A stretch of DNA of 64,000 nucleotides, taken from assembly GCA_034766995.1 (NCBI GenBank), contig CM068317.1, forward strand, positions 8,625,001 through 8,689,000, in the 5' to 3' direction. Below the pieces are notes generated by a model. That model saw nothing but the letters and a program-made list of their open reading frames with translations. It did no database searches and was not told the origin of the DNA. The position numbers and the translations under genes were made by a program. Every line of letters begins with the position of its first letter. Position 1 is the first letter of the stretch. This DNA comes from Acanthacorydalis orientalis. Its lineage: Eukaryota > Arthropoda > Insecta > Megaloptera > Corydalidae. This document shows, piece after piece, positions 25,151 to 36,859 of this stretch.

Positions 25151-25160
25151 CTACTTAAAA

Positions 25161-26090
25161 TAATTAAGAGTAACTTGAGAAATGACATGGATTTTTTAAA
25201 AAAAGAGTATTTCATTGAAAAAAAAACATTTTTTTAAAAAAACAATTCTGTGATATTTTTTTGATAAGAAAATATAATTGTGAAGTGAATAATTAATTAA
25301 TTTATTTATTGATCACTTTTTCGATTACAAAATTTCACACCATGTATTTAAAAACATATTTCTCTTGGAATATTTGTTAAATGTTTAACTGTGGATTTGA
25401 TTTTAAATCTTTGAATTTTTATCACACCATTTACACTTTTAAATACAAAAAACTTCTTAACAACAAAAAAATTAAAACTTTATTTTTTTAATATTTTATA
25501 ACCTTTAGGACAAAATCGTCTCTTTGACATTCAAGAATATAGTTTTTCTCAATATGCATTTTTAAAATAATGTTTAATATTCAAGACATATTGATTATTT
25601 GCCTATTATATGACAAACACTCAAATACGAGAAGTTCACAAATATCAAAGGTGAATATAAGTCTAAAACTTGGAAATACTTATTTAATATATATATATAA
25701 TGTATATTTCAATACAAGTTGAGGTGACATTTAAAATAAAAATATTTATTCACAAATCGTAAGAATGGATCTGAAGAGGCGGAGAAAAAAAACAGAAACA
25801 AAAATAAAAAACACACATTTTAATTAAAAAATATCACAATTCTATCCAATCAAAAATTAATTTATCAATGAAAACAAAGAAATAATAACGTTTCATGTTT
25901 GAAAAAGGGTTACGATGTTGGCAAAATAAAATAAAAAAAAAATGAATAAAACGACAGCCTGCATAATATTTTTCCCGTTCTCTCGCGAATCACAAAGTCA
26001 AACAAATTAAAAACACAAGTTACTCTTTTCATTAGGAGAGTAATGTGAAAGAAATAATATTCTTTATCGAAATCATTCGTTGGATTTTTA
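25161..26090. other. AT-rich stretch, nothing recognised
   Basis: No gene or element seen. A minus-strand ATG frame at 25910-26122 has no recognisable motif and ends in a Phe/Tyr-rich AT-driven stretch. Confidence 0.55.
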
Positions 26091-26099
26091 ATTAATTTT

Positions 26100-26455
26100 T
26101 TCCAGTGCCGTTGCAAAGTCATAAAAATACACGCCGTCGTTTCTGACGCGAATGTGCCGCTGCTCCGGAAAAAAATATATATTCAATTAGACTCCGTGCC
26201 TCTCTCTGATATCGTTTCGAATCGTTCATTGCTCGTGTAAAAGTTATGCGTTTCTAATGAATCGACTAATTTAATTATAGGTCCGTTTTTGATATATTAC
26301 TTCGATAATTTTTTTCATCGCCATTGTCGTGCTTTTTATTGCATTTATTATGATTCCATTTGCGGACATTTATTTTGTTCATTCATCTATTGTATTCTCA
26401 GTTTTCGTTTCAATTTTTAATTCGGGAATTTCATTCAATTAACATTTATGTATTT
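26100..26455. other. GC-richer island, no recognised gene
   Basis: Includes CACGCCGTCGTTTCTGACGC near 26131, GTGCCGCTGCTCCGG near 26154 and CATCGCCATTGTCGTGC near 26318. No long frame. Candidate conserved noncoding element. Confidence 0.3.
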
Positions 26456-26458
<3 letters not shown>

Positions 26459-26508
<50 letters not shown>

Positions 26509-26516
26509 ATATATAC
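26459..26516. repeat. (AT)n microsatellite
   Basis: AT tract ending in TGTATATATG units. Confidence 0.96.
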
Positions 26517-27110
26517 AGTAAAATTAATTAATAAATAAAATATTTTATATAAAATTGGTTTAATATTGTTATTAAGAGTTGTAGAATTAATTTTTGTATT
26601 TAAAATTAATTGTAAATTTACTCAAAAAAAACCTAGTCATATACCCAATACAGATCTGACACTGCGATTAAATTCTCATTTCCAAATGAATTCTTTTTCC
26701 ATTCTGCAAATCATACATAATATATCTAGTCGAAAACATTATATAAATTATTATTGATTATTTCTGATTGTTTATTGAGCGCATTTCGATTGAAATGCTA
26801 TTATCTTCAGAGCATCAAAATAGAGTAGATATTTTTTGAAGCTATATACTTAAAATATACTAATTCTAATATTAGTACATAGAGAAGTACATTTTTAAAA
26901 ATTAAATTAAAAAGAACGTTTTTAAATGCTAAGGAAAAAGAAACAATGATAAAATAGCAGTATAGTTAGCCGATGTTTTAATTTTTGGGACTATTTTTAT
27001 AAGTGAATACTTAAGCACTTATAAAATTCATAAACATTTATTTAAAAAAAATGTTCAGATTTGTTTTCAATTTTTATTTAGCAATTTTAAATAATGTGTG
27101 AATTAATGAA

Positions 27111-27112
<2 letters not shown>

Positions 27113-27190
<78 letters not shown>
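27113..27190. repeat. (AT)n with central TGTGTATG
   Basis: Two AT tracts with a TGTGTGTATG centre, abutting the transposon relic to the right. Confidence 0.95.
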
Positions 27191-27194
<4 letters not shown>

Positions 27195-27990
27195 TGCACA
27201 GGGGCCCAAAGAAATGTATAAACACTTCAACGTACAAAATATCTGCTTAAAAAATTTATTATTAAAATTATACTCACATCAAGAGATGTCTGAGAATCAA
27301 ATTTGATTTTTACTATTATACCAGGTACTCAAAGTGGTTACCATTAGCGTTCAGTCACTTTTGATTTCGGCAAACTATTGCACGAGCAACTTTACCCAAA
27401 GTGTCCATTATAATTGCTGTGTACGATATTTCAACCTTCCTCATCCCTCAACCACTACAATATTGAATTCTTCGATCAGGGTTGTCTACATTCATGGCAT
27501 GTAAAAATCTTTGGATTTTCCATTTTGCTCTCTTAAGAATGTGTTGTATGTTTGATCTGCTAACTCCTGTCTCACGTACAGATTTTTTTATCGGATTTTT
27601 GTGGCAAGCGTGTAAGCTGTTCCAACTACACAGGACTTGTGACTGCGCGAGATATCCCGGATCTTTTCATGTCCACATCACGCACGGTACCATCGGTTTC
27701 AAATCTATCACGAATGTATATAATTATCAGGTGTAAGATTATATTGCAAAATCATGCCACTATTGTTGTTGTACTTCGCCTACATTCTCAAATTTAAAAT
27801 ACCACTTCAAAACGGTATTGCGTTGCTCTAACAACAAGTATGCCTCTGATATTTTGTTTGACTGCCGGTCGCATGGTGACTCTAACATTCCTGTGATTAA
27901 CGAAATCTTCTAAGAGAACATTTTACGAAACATTGCCTACCTAATTCGATCCAACAATGAAGAAAATCCATAGATAACCTATTAAAGTGT
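27195..27990 (-). mobile_element. Tc1/mariner-superfamily relic with DNA-binding domain only
   Basis: Minus-strand transposon relic. The left end reads GCACAGGGGCCCAAAGAAAT; a weakly similar inverted sequence (GATGTAAACACACTTTAATA on the complementary strand) lies near 27980-28000, so boundaries are tentative. The coding content jumps from an HTH segment to a C-terminal tail, skipping the catalytic core, which implies an internal deletion. Confidence 0.75.
27305..27930 (-). pseudogene. transposase HTH domain pseudogene
   Basis: Reading the minus strand across frameshifts: AIRNTVLKWYFKFENVGEVQ-like helix-turn-helix (27825-27770), then RFETDGTVRDVDMKRSG near 27700. Next come KKSVRETGVSRSNIQHILKR and AKWKIQRFLHAMNVDNPDRR (27590-27465), the second HTH and linker typical of IS630/Tc1-mariner transposases in arthropods. 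After RRIQYCSG the sequence passes quickly to IVCRNQK and GNHFEYLV with a stop near 27310, the usual C-terminal GGHFEHL type ending. No catalytic Asp/Glu region is seen. Non-functional for transposition. Confidence 0.82.
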
Positions 27991-28026
27991 GTTTACATCT
28001 AATGAAATACAATTTAATGTATTAAA

Positions 28027-28029
28027 TAC

Positions 28030-28090
<61 letters not shown>

Positions 28091-28104
28091 TATAGAGAGA
28101 GCAA
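28027..28104. repeat. compound (CT)n(AT)n...(GA)n microsatellite
   Basis: CT repeat, then AT repeat, ending in TATAGAGAGAG, so the whole tract is nearly self-complementary. Confidence 0.95.
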
Positions 28105-28929
28105 CTAATATTAAGAATGTTTCTTTAAATGGTCAATAATATAAGTCAAATCACTTTTATACTTGAATTTATTTCACTAGTTTGCTAAATTAATTGTCAA
28201 TTCTGAGTTAAATTTAAAATTATTCAAAATATTATTAAATTTGACATATATAAATAAACGTATATAAAAATTTATATTCCCTTAAAAGACCAATAACAGA
28301 AGGTAATTCATTTATATTACATTTTTGATGAATTTTGAGTTAATTCTAAATTTATTTTTAAAAAAATACTTAAGAATTACTATGCGAATTTCCTATGTTG
28401 ATAAGTATTTAATATACAGTTTATATATATATATATATATATTTGTATGTATAGAAAAAGAGAGAGAGGTAGATAGACGTATAGATATAATAGTCTTAAA
28501 TATGAATAGTGTTGATAGTTCTAAAAATTAAAATACAACTACCTCTACTATTACTTTTTATCTATTTATGTACATATATATATATAATAACTTGATGTTA
28601 AAAACTTATGTCATCAACATATAAAATTCTTAGTGTTCCCTTAAATATTATTTGTTCGAAAATAAATTTAAAATAAAATTAAAATTCATATAAAAATATA
28701 AGTGCCTTACATTCTACTTTTATTTTTTTTACATAAATTTAAATATTTATTTCCCCTTTTTTATATATGTATATAATTTTTTATAAAAATTTTGATAATT
28801 AAAATTTTAACTTCTCATTAACAATTATTTCAACAAACTAATGAAAAAATTGGAAATACAAACATGCTTTACTTTATGTTGTTGACCATTTATTTTAATT
28901 CAAAATTTAATATCTCCATATTGTTATAT
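28105..28929. other. AT-rich stretch, nothing recognised
   Basis: Short AT tracts at 28422-28441 and 28572-28586 and a GA patch near 28456. No gene. Confidence 0.55.
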
Positions 28930-28947
28930 ACATACATACATACATAC

Positions 28948-28997
<50 letters not shown>
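28930..28997. repeat. compound (CATA)n(AT)n microsatellite
   Basis: CATA units at about 28929-28950 leading into AT tracts. Confidence 0.95.
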
Positions 28998-28999
<2 letters not shown>

Positions 29000-29639
29000 C
29001 ATACCTTAAAGAAATATCTGAAAAAAAATTAAAAAAATATTTCAACAAGTCATTTAAATAAATTATAACAATTTCAAATCGTTAGCATGAGCACTTAAAC
29101 ATATAGCTTTAAAATATATATCTTGGCCCTAATAATTAATATTTTCAATAGTCCTAAATACCAAAATACAGATACTTTTACTATTTTTTCTCATTATGTT
29201 TTGTTTCTCAGAATTTGAAAAAAGTTTTTTTTAATTTAATTTTTAAAAACTTCTTTACTTGCTAATATTATAATTTATTATTTTATTGCAAATATGTAGC
29301 TACAAAAAAAATATATTTATTATATCTTGATGCTCTCAACATTATGGCATTGCATCGAAATGGGCACAAAAATGAATATTTCAATTAAATATTTAGTATT
29401 TTCTTCATTTTATATTACAGGTATTTGCATATAAAAGAAAAAAACAATTAAATATATATAATTAGGCACAAAAATGTAATATTAAAAACTGTATAATAAT
29501 CAAAACTATCAAAATTATCTAACCACCTTTACAATTCCTTATGAAAAAAGTCAGTACAAAAAATATCAAAACCGAATACACAGAGATGCAAATATCAGAT
29601 ATATTCATTTGTAATTCAACAAACAAAAACTGTAATAAT

Positions 29640-30012
29640 TAAATCAATCTTATTATATTTCATAAGAACGCCAATTACAACTCTACAGACAGTGAATGTT
29701 ATTGAAGACAATCGGCAGCCTTTGGTGTTCATTGCGAGTAGATAATAATCGAAATCTTAATCAAATCCAAAGTCAATTTCAATCAAATTGTACGTACTGA
29801 TGGAATCATTAGAATCGAATATTAAAACTTCTGTATTGCTACTGTGCGGTATATAATATCCTGCTGTTCAACGTAACTGAAATTCTGAAGATATACATCC
29901 AGTTTCGTTCCTTTTCACTGACTTGAACAATGGAAAGGATGTAGTTATGTTTTCTGAGACCGTATATTCATCAATACTTTTCCAATAGGTTCGGATCACA
30001 CGTGTTGTTTAA
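29640..30012. other. GC-richer island, no recognised gene
   Basis: Higher-complexity sequence including CAATCGGCAGCCTTTGGTG near 29710, TACTGTGCGGTATATAATA near 29839 and TTTCGTTCCTTTTCACTGAC near 29913. No frame of note. Confidence 0.25.
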
Positions 30013-30050
30013 TTAAATTCATTAATATATATATATTTTATACATAATAC

Positions 30051-30052
<2 letters not shown>

Positions 30053-30101
<49 letters not shown>

Positions 30102-30301
30102 TTAATGAGAATTAAAATAAAATTAGTTATAAAATATTAATTGAAGTCTCTTAATAAGTAATCATAAGATATAAAATATATTCGTTTTAAAAAAATAAAA
30201 TAAAAATTATAATTTGTTAATTATAATATTTTTAATATTCTTTCTTATATATTTTTTTAAAATAAATTTAAAAATGGCTACTTCAGTGTAAATATTTCTA
30301 A

Positions 30302-30344
<43 letters not shown>

Positions 30345-30400
30345 CAATTTAATAAATATTTTCTTTTCACATTTTTTTTATTCTTCATGGTAGTTAATTC

Positions 30401-30439
<39 letters not shown>
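30053..30439. repeat. cluster of three (AT)n microsatellites
   Basis: AT tracts at 30053-30098, 30304-30341 and 30404-30439 within 390 bases. Confidence 0.96.
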
Positions 30440-30444
<5 letters not shown>

Positions 30445-30540
30445 CAAAATATATAAATATAATTAATTTACTTGATATTCATTAAGAGTAGAATATTTTA
30501 TTCATTTTTTTACAATATATACAAAATTTAATAAATTACT

Positions 30541-30755
30541 TATATGGTTTTGGTATTGTAACTAAATTCATTTCCAAAGTAAATCATTTTCTATAAAAAA
30601 TACTGATTAAATATTCTGTTATTAAAATCATTAACACTTATTAGAATTGTTCTCTACAGATAGAACTTAATAATTATCAAACAATATTAATTGTTGTTTG
30701 ATAATTATTAATTTGTGAAAAAATTTAGTCACAGTGCCAGAATTATATAGTGAAA
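30541..30755. mobile_element. MITE-like family C, copy (215 bp)
   Basis: The left end has TTTTGGTATTGTAACTAAAT followed by TCATTTCCAAAGTAAATC. The right end, on the complementary strand, reads ATATAATTCTGGCACTGTGA then CTAAATTTTTTC, giving matched TIRs. Inside lies a 17-base perfect palindrome arm pair at 30669-30711 (TAATAATTATCAAACAA / TTGTTTGATAATTATTA). Non-coding, non-autonomous element. Confidence 0.65.
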
Positions 30756-30787
30756 TAACAAATAATTTGATAATTATTTGTATTTTG

Positions 30788-30970
30788 CCATATAATTCTG
30801 GAATTGTTACTAAATTCATTTACAAGTATAAATTTTTCGCTCCCCCCACAGGCCACAAACTTTTTTTAATAAATGATTATTGATAATTTTTGACTGATGC
30901 TTAATTTTAATTTCAGTGTCGATATCTTATCATTTGCAAAACACTGTTATGAAAAATCTATTGATGCTTT
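30788..30970. mobile_element. MITE-like family C, adjacent head-to-head copy
   Basis: Begins ATATAATTCTGGAATTGTTA then CTAAATTCATTTACAAGTAT, the same TIR motif as the previous copy in opposite orientation. The core TAAATGATTATTGATAATTT followed by TTGACTGATGC near 30870 matches 52690-52735 in the same orientation. The right end is not clear. Confidence 0.6.
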
Positions 30971-31059
30971 TGGAATATAAAAATATACATTTTTGCTGTG
31001 CTAATTAATTAATATACATTTAACTACTGATCTAGTGTTAAGTTTTTGGATAAATTTAT

Positions 31060-31245
31060 TTTTCTTGTCCTTAATGTCACTATTAATTATTTTTGTTTCT
31101 CCATTACAAGTTTCGTCTTTGACATCTTCAGATAGGTGCCCGATATGGTACTAAATGTCGAAAGGCGAAACCGGTAATGAAGAAACAAGAACAAAGAATA
31201 GTAATCTCAAGTACAAGAAAAACAAATTTAAATTCGGGTACAGAG
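31060..31245. repeat. palindromic repeat family P, best copy
   Basis: Near-perfect inverted repeat. The left arm, 31095-31135, reads TGTTTCTCCATTACAAGTTT then CGTCTTTGACATCTTCAGAT. The right arm, about 31150-31190, on the complementary strand reads TGTTTCTTCATTACCGGTTT then CGCCTTTCGACATTTAGTAC. Outer flanks continue the symmetry with TTGTCCTTAATGTCACTATT and CTTTGTTCTTG-type words. No coding capacity. Confidence 0.75.
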
Positions 31246-31639
31246 GGATTAAACAAATAAAATAATGCTATATATTTGTTACAGAATAAAAAAATGAAAT
31301 TGATTCATATTAGACAAGCTGTTGCCGATGATTTACCGATCTTCCTCCATAATGATGAAAGGTAAGGAACTTAGAATTATATCTTTTAACATTTATAAGA
31401 AATATTCAACAATCAAAATCAATTACTCAATTGATTGATTAATAAATCAATTTTTAACTTTCATACTGTTTTAAAATACTAATATATTTTTATAAATTTC
31501 ATTCGCGAGTTTTAAAGAAAAAAGTATTTAAATTTCAATTAAAATTGTATTATTTAAAATAAAAAACCAATCGTATTGGGAAATTTTTATATATATAATT
31601 ATATTAAAAGAATAGAAAACTATTTCTGAACAGCTGATC

Positions 31640-31860
31640 AAGTTAAACATAACAGATATATTCTTTGCCCATTGGTGGTCCATAGCTACTTATATCAGGT
31701 TCGATTGACGACTATGGGGGTATTAGTCGGAATCTGTATGATCTCGTGCTGAGAACCAAGTGTCCCCCTCAGTGATTTCTGATTATCCGCGCCGTCGCAT
31801 TATTGTCTAATATTCAACCTTGCCAGTGGGAAATTATAGCATCTGATTTTTATATATCTG
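31640..31860. other. GC-richer island, no recognised gene
   Basis: Includes GACGACTATGGGGGTATTAG near 31708, AAGTGTCCCCCTCAGTG near 31759 and CCGCGCCGTCGCATTATTG near 31788. No convincing frame on either strand. Candidate conserved noncoding element. Confidence 0.35.
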
Positions 31861-31903
31861 TCACGACCAGTTCGCCTCTACATAAAAACAATCTAGATTT
31901 ATA

Positions 31904-31916
31904 CATACATACATAC

Positions 31917-31956
<40 letters not shown>
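31904..31956. repeat. (CATA)n(AT)n microsatellite
   Basis: TACATACATACATA then an AT tract. Another AT tract lies at 32156-32187. Confidence 0.95.
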
Positions 31957-31959
<3 letters not shown>

Positions 31960-32154
31960 AACGGATAACAATACCAAATTAAATTATAATTTTGATGAAT
32001 TTCTCAATATTTCTATCTCATTTTTATGTATCAAGCAACGAATTAATATCAATTGTTATACTTCTATATATTTCAGTAGCTTACAGTTAGGATTTATGTT
32101 CTTGTCATTGATCAGTTTATTCTGTATCTTTTTTAGCTAATCATTAATCATAAT

Positions 32155-32186
<32 letters not shown>

Positions 32187-32189
32187 ATA

Positions 32190-32588
32190 CATAATATGTA
32201 TTTATTTGCTACAGTTAGATTTTTATTTTGAAGCAATTTATTTTTATATTGAATATCAGATTATTTTTCGGTATTTTAATAGAGACTAATTTTTTCTGAG
32301 ATATAAAAGGAAATATTTTTTAATCTGTTTTATTGTTAGTTTTTTAATAATTTACTTACATATTAAGATTTAAAATTCCTGAAAAATGTATTTATTCTCA
32401 TTAAAATTATTGACCTTTCTTATTAATATATTGGAAATAAATATATATTTTTTTATCAAAATGTTTGACAATAATTGGTTTTGGATTATGAACATTTCAA
32501 ACATGATACTATTATCTTCAGAATACAGAAATACAGGAAAATATAAACAAGACATTTAATACAACTATTTTCAATATATATTTATATA

Positions 32589-32630
<42 letters not shown>

Positions 32631-33400
32631 TAGATAGATTTTTATAAAATTGTAAGTATTATTCTTTGTCTCCGTGTTTAAAATGAAGACATTAAAAAGA
32701 TAAAAAAATCCACAAACTCCAAATAAAATTGAGTACGTTGTTGTGATGATTTTTGTTCTTTTGGATAATTTGAATCCCTGTTTTCAATTACTAATTTCAT
32801 TATGTTTATTATCTTCAGGTATATAATAAAGACTGTTTATTGAAATTTATAAAAAATGTTTAATATTTATCTCAAAATGACTCGCTTACAAAACTAGAAT
32901 TGGTGAATAAGCACATTGATAATCCAAAAGGACTGAATATTAGAATAACGTATTAAATCGATCACAGGTATATAAATAATATCATTGAATCAGCCATTTC
33001 AAAAACTACATAAGTCACAGAAATTACATTTTACAGGATTCAATAAAATCTACGTAACACAAAAATAATAAGATTTTTTAAAGGTTTTCTTCGTTAATAT
33101 GTTTTTTCAGGTCCTTAGTTTGTAAGTTGCTTAATAGTTATTGTACTGTGAAACCTTAATGTATAAAAAAATCAAAGTAAATTGTTTTGACTTAGGCTAT
33201 TTTTGAAGAGAATAGTATTAAGTGTATAATAAATTATTTAAAGAGAAAATTTTTATTATGATTATTAAAAAGTATTATATTATAATACACAAATATTTAT
33301 CTCTTTTCTAACCTAATATTAAGGTACATAATCATATTCGATATAGCATTCTAGCAGAATTTCTTTCTGGTTAATCAGCTGAATATTTCACTGTAAAATA
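32190..33400. other. AT-rich stretch with (AT)n and a P-family arm
   Basis: (AT)n at 32575-32628. At 32752-32860 the words TTTGTTCTTTTGGATAATTT, CAATTACTAATTTC and TTTATTATCTTCAGG match the left arm of P-family copies. Nothing else recognised. Confidence 0.5.
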
Positions 33401-33409
33401 CATGAGCTC

Positions 33410-33960
33410 TCCTACATGATGAAATCTTTCACTTGATTTAACTTGTTAATTTTTTTATACTTTATACAAATTTTCAATCCATATGCTTTCGCAGACGGAA
33501 GTGACATCACAGCTATGGTATGTTTTAGTAGCTGGAATGTGTTTTTTGATGAACCATCTATGAATTCATCAGTCTTCACCAACCCAGATTTATTAGCATC
33601 GTACTGAAAGCGCATATGTGTTGAAGGAGCAAATGTTTTTCTGGTTTTTTTTAACTATTTTCCCATAAGATTCAATTGATAAACAGTTTTTTTTTGTAAA
33701 ATGAAGTCCAACATTTTTTAAATTCAAAAATCTTTTCAGTTTGTACTTCTTTTACTGAAAATTGTACACCCAACTGAGTAACCATATTAACGTATCCTTT
33801 GTCACATATATACGATAATATTTTTGTACATTTCCTTAATAACTACAAAATCACAGTCACTAGGCAAAAAAGAATGACCAAGTTCAATAGCTAGGCACAA
33901 CGTGGCTAAATTTAATTTTTATGCTCAATACGAGTCTAGCTTCAAAGCACTAAATTCAAC
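33410..33960 (-). pseudogene. relic of a repeat-borne protein gene, DUF7869-like
   Basis: The minus strand carries, across frames, LAIELGHSFLPSDCDFVVIK (about 33905-33845), then VGCTIFS-like and VQTEKIFEFKKC-like segments. An intact C-terminal frame (33615-33412) follows, with MRFQYDANKSGLVKTDEFI, KNTFQLLKHTIAVMSLPSA and YKKINKLNQVKDFIM. The GHSFLPSDxDFxxI block and the order of downstream motifs resemble multi-copy insect proteins (DUF7869-type, transposon-like and often ending in KI-rich tails). The family assignment is from memory and is the uncertain part. The upstream region has stops. No TIRs located. Confidence 0.6.
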
Positions 33961-34721
33961 AAAAAAAAATTGAAAAAAACATAACTTATGTAATTTTTAA
34001 AATGACTGGTTCAATTATAATTAAGTTAATAAGAAATGTTAAAACAATTACATTTTTTTACCAGTAAGAAATATTATTAATCAGTGAGAAATGGTTAATT
34101 TGATGAATAGTTCCAGTGTCTGAACTGTAATTATGATTTATTTTTCATATTTTCTAAATGTATGAAACACTTAATTTTTAAAAAAAAAATATTTGAGCAA
34201 ATCTAGAAATATTGTAACCGCATATGGTGTCAACATATTAGTAATACTTCCAGATTTAAAAAGTATAAAACTGATATTATTAATATTGATATTATTTATT
34301 ACAAAAAAATTATTTACATAATCTATTAAATATTTAAACGATAAAAATATATAAATAGCTACGATTTAATTTAACAATTGTAACGAATATTTTTTGAATG
34401 CAAATGATATCACCACACAGAACATATATCAGCTAGTTTCCAAACAGTTTGAAGGACAACTCATAGTTTCAAAACGTAAATCATCTTTGACTAAAAACAG
34501 AACGACAAGTTGTCTTATATGTCAATCCTTTTAAATATCATAATTGTTTGTATTGATGTCAATTGATTACAATAAATTAAGTAAATGACATTTTAAGATT
34601 AGAGTAATACGAAATAAATGCAAATCTGTTTTTTCAATGGAACGTGCACTAATGATTTAAATAAGTAGAGTAATAAATTTATATGAATTGGAATAAATTT
34701 TAAATGAAAGAAATCGAACAG

Positions 34722-34725
<4 letters not shown>

Positions 34726-34774
<49 letters not shown>
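34726..34774. repeat. (AT)n microsatellite
   Basis: AT tract producing minus-strand Tyr-Ile ORFs in two frames. Confidence 0.97.
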
Positions 34775-34778
<4 letters not shown>

Positions 34779-34829
34779 TGCACAAACACACATTTATCTG
34801 TATATGTATAAGCATTGATGGATAGTTGT

Positions 34830-35220
34830 TGTATCTAAGTATTTGATTTACGCATCCTGGCCACGAAACAAACAAACGTACAGCTCTCTCCCTGAACTAA
34901 TCACAAAATATGCCAGCCGCGCTATAAAAAGTCAAACTCTCGATGGCAATGTATTGATCCCCTTTGTGCTATGCCGCCAATTATTTTAATTTGATTTGAC
35001 GATGCCATTTCCTTTCGGTATACAGTGTGTCTGCTTGCCCAGGTATTCGACTTGGCGTTTGATCTATTCCTCACCTTGATACAACAGACGTCACATAATT
35101 CATTTCTAATGTATATATAATTCGCTTTTTATTGTGAGAATCGTACACTTTTCGTTTCATCCTTACCTATTCGATTTGCTTTTTATTATAAATGGACGTA
35201 ATTTTTTATGGCATCCACGT
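34830..35220. other. GC-richer island, no recognised gene
   Basis: Contains CGCATCCTGGCCACG near 34850, ATGCCAGCCGCGCTATAAAA near 34909 (includes a TATAAAA word), GCTATGCCGCCAATTATTTT near 34969 and TTGCCCAGGTATTCGACTTG near 35035. No long frame. The TATAAAA box in a GC-rich setting makes a promoter possible, but nothing downstream is recognisable as a gene. Confidence 0.3.
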
Positions 35221-35234
35221 ATATTTATATACAC

Positions 35235-35235
<1 letters not shown>

Positions 35236-35289
<54 letters not shown>
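35236..35289. repeat. (AT)n microsatellite
   Basis: Pure AT tract. Confidence 0.97.
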
Positions 35290-35290
<1 letters not shown>

Positions 35291-36855
35291 AAATGATGTG
35301 TTGAACTCTGAATACGTATAAAACTGTGAATGCTATTCGTTTTATTGGACTAAAAATTAATCTCTTTGATCAAGTTGAATACAGTTTAAGAAATCAATCA
35401 TTTTTAAATAACACTTGATTACCATACTATGAAATATACAAATATGGTAATTATTCTACACCAACAAGTAAGCAGCTTAAATTTGACTTTCTTTATTGAT
35501 TCAATTATGAAATTATTGAAATGTAAATTGATGGTTTTTAATAAATAAATAAATTGTTAGATTTTACCATGTCAATAGCCTCAATATAATTACATTTTGA
35601 CTTTTGTTGGATATAAAAATACATACTTTCATATTTTTTAAACAATATTTCTTGTATTCAAAAAATGTCATCATATTTTTTTTATATATTTATTTTTTTT
35701 ATTCATGTTCATTAAGTTATTTTTGATATAAATAAATACGGAATAAAACTATTATTGGATGAAAAAATCTCACTTTTAGTTTCAAAATGAATATAGATAC
35801 AATTATTTTTAATATTAATATCTAGAAATAATTCTTATTTTTTAATAAATATATTTTCTTTATTATATTATTTTCCCGTGTAATATATATGTTCTGTAAA
35901 TATCTACCCCTGTTTGTTTTATAGAATAGAAATTATAAATAATATGTGGACTTTAATACTTTATTAGCTTATATGACTAACTGTCAAGTACCAGGAGTTA
36001 AATTTTTCTTGTATTGAATATTTTTATAATATTTATTGTATATTTTCTAATAATTATTTTCTCTTATCATTTTAAAAATAATTATACAATAAATATTAGA
36101 AAAACTTAGTTTTAGGTTTTTCTATTTGAGATAAATGTCATGTTGTTATAAACAGATCATGAAAAAATAAAAGATTTAGTAATTTTAGTCATTAGTATTT
36201 TTTATGAAATTTTTAAAATGTGTTTTTTTACTTTAAGAAATTAAATAATAAAAGTTCTAAACGATGTTATATAGTTTACCTATATTTTATTTGTATTTTT
36301 GGATACAATTTTACGCTTTTTTTATTTTAATCAGTTATTCGTTTTTATTTTGAAATACAACTATTTTTATCAACATTTTATTTTATTTAGTGTTACAAGA
36401 ACGTGGTTATAGTTTGATCTATTAATTGTACCAGAATTACTTAGAAAAATAGTTGCGAAAGTTTCCTGTTTTATTTAATACTTAAATATAATGGTATTAA
36501 AACTACTTTAAAGTATTAAGTTAGATTAATAAGTAATATCAAATGTTACAGAATATTTGGGTACTTTATTAATATGTTTGTCATATTATAATTTATTATT
36601 AATTAAACATTAATTATTTAAATTACAGAATTAAATACTTTTTAGAAAATTAAAGAACGCTTTATTTAATTAATCCAAACTTTGTTAATTGTAGTATATT
36701 ATACAAATACATGAGTAAAACTTTTATTTTTACTTACTTTTATTTCTAATAAGGACGCATTTTTTAATTTAAAATAAAACACAAAATTTGCGCTGAAATT
36801 TCAAGTTTCTTTATGGTAAATAATAGTTGTAGGTATGTCATTTATAAATGAAAAA
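35290..36855. other. AT-rich stretch, nothing recognised
   Basis: One local inverted pair of about 20 bases near 36030-36100 (AATATTTATTGTATA... / ...TATACAATAAATATT). No gene or element seen. Confidence 0.55.
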
Positions 36856-36859
36856 TAAT

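Noticed and set aside
27482..27736. Plus-strand 84-codon ORF
   Set aside because: Opposite strand of the HTH transposase relic. The minus-strand motifs explain the region.
36030..36100. Inverted AATATTTATTGTATA words
   Set aside because: Short and low-complexity. Expected by chance in this composition.
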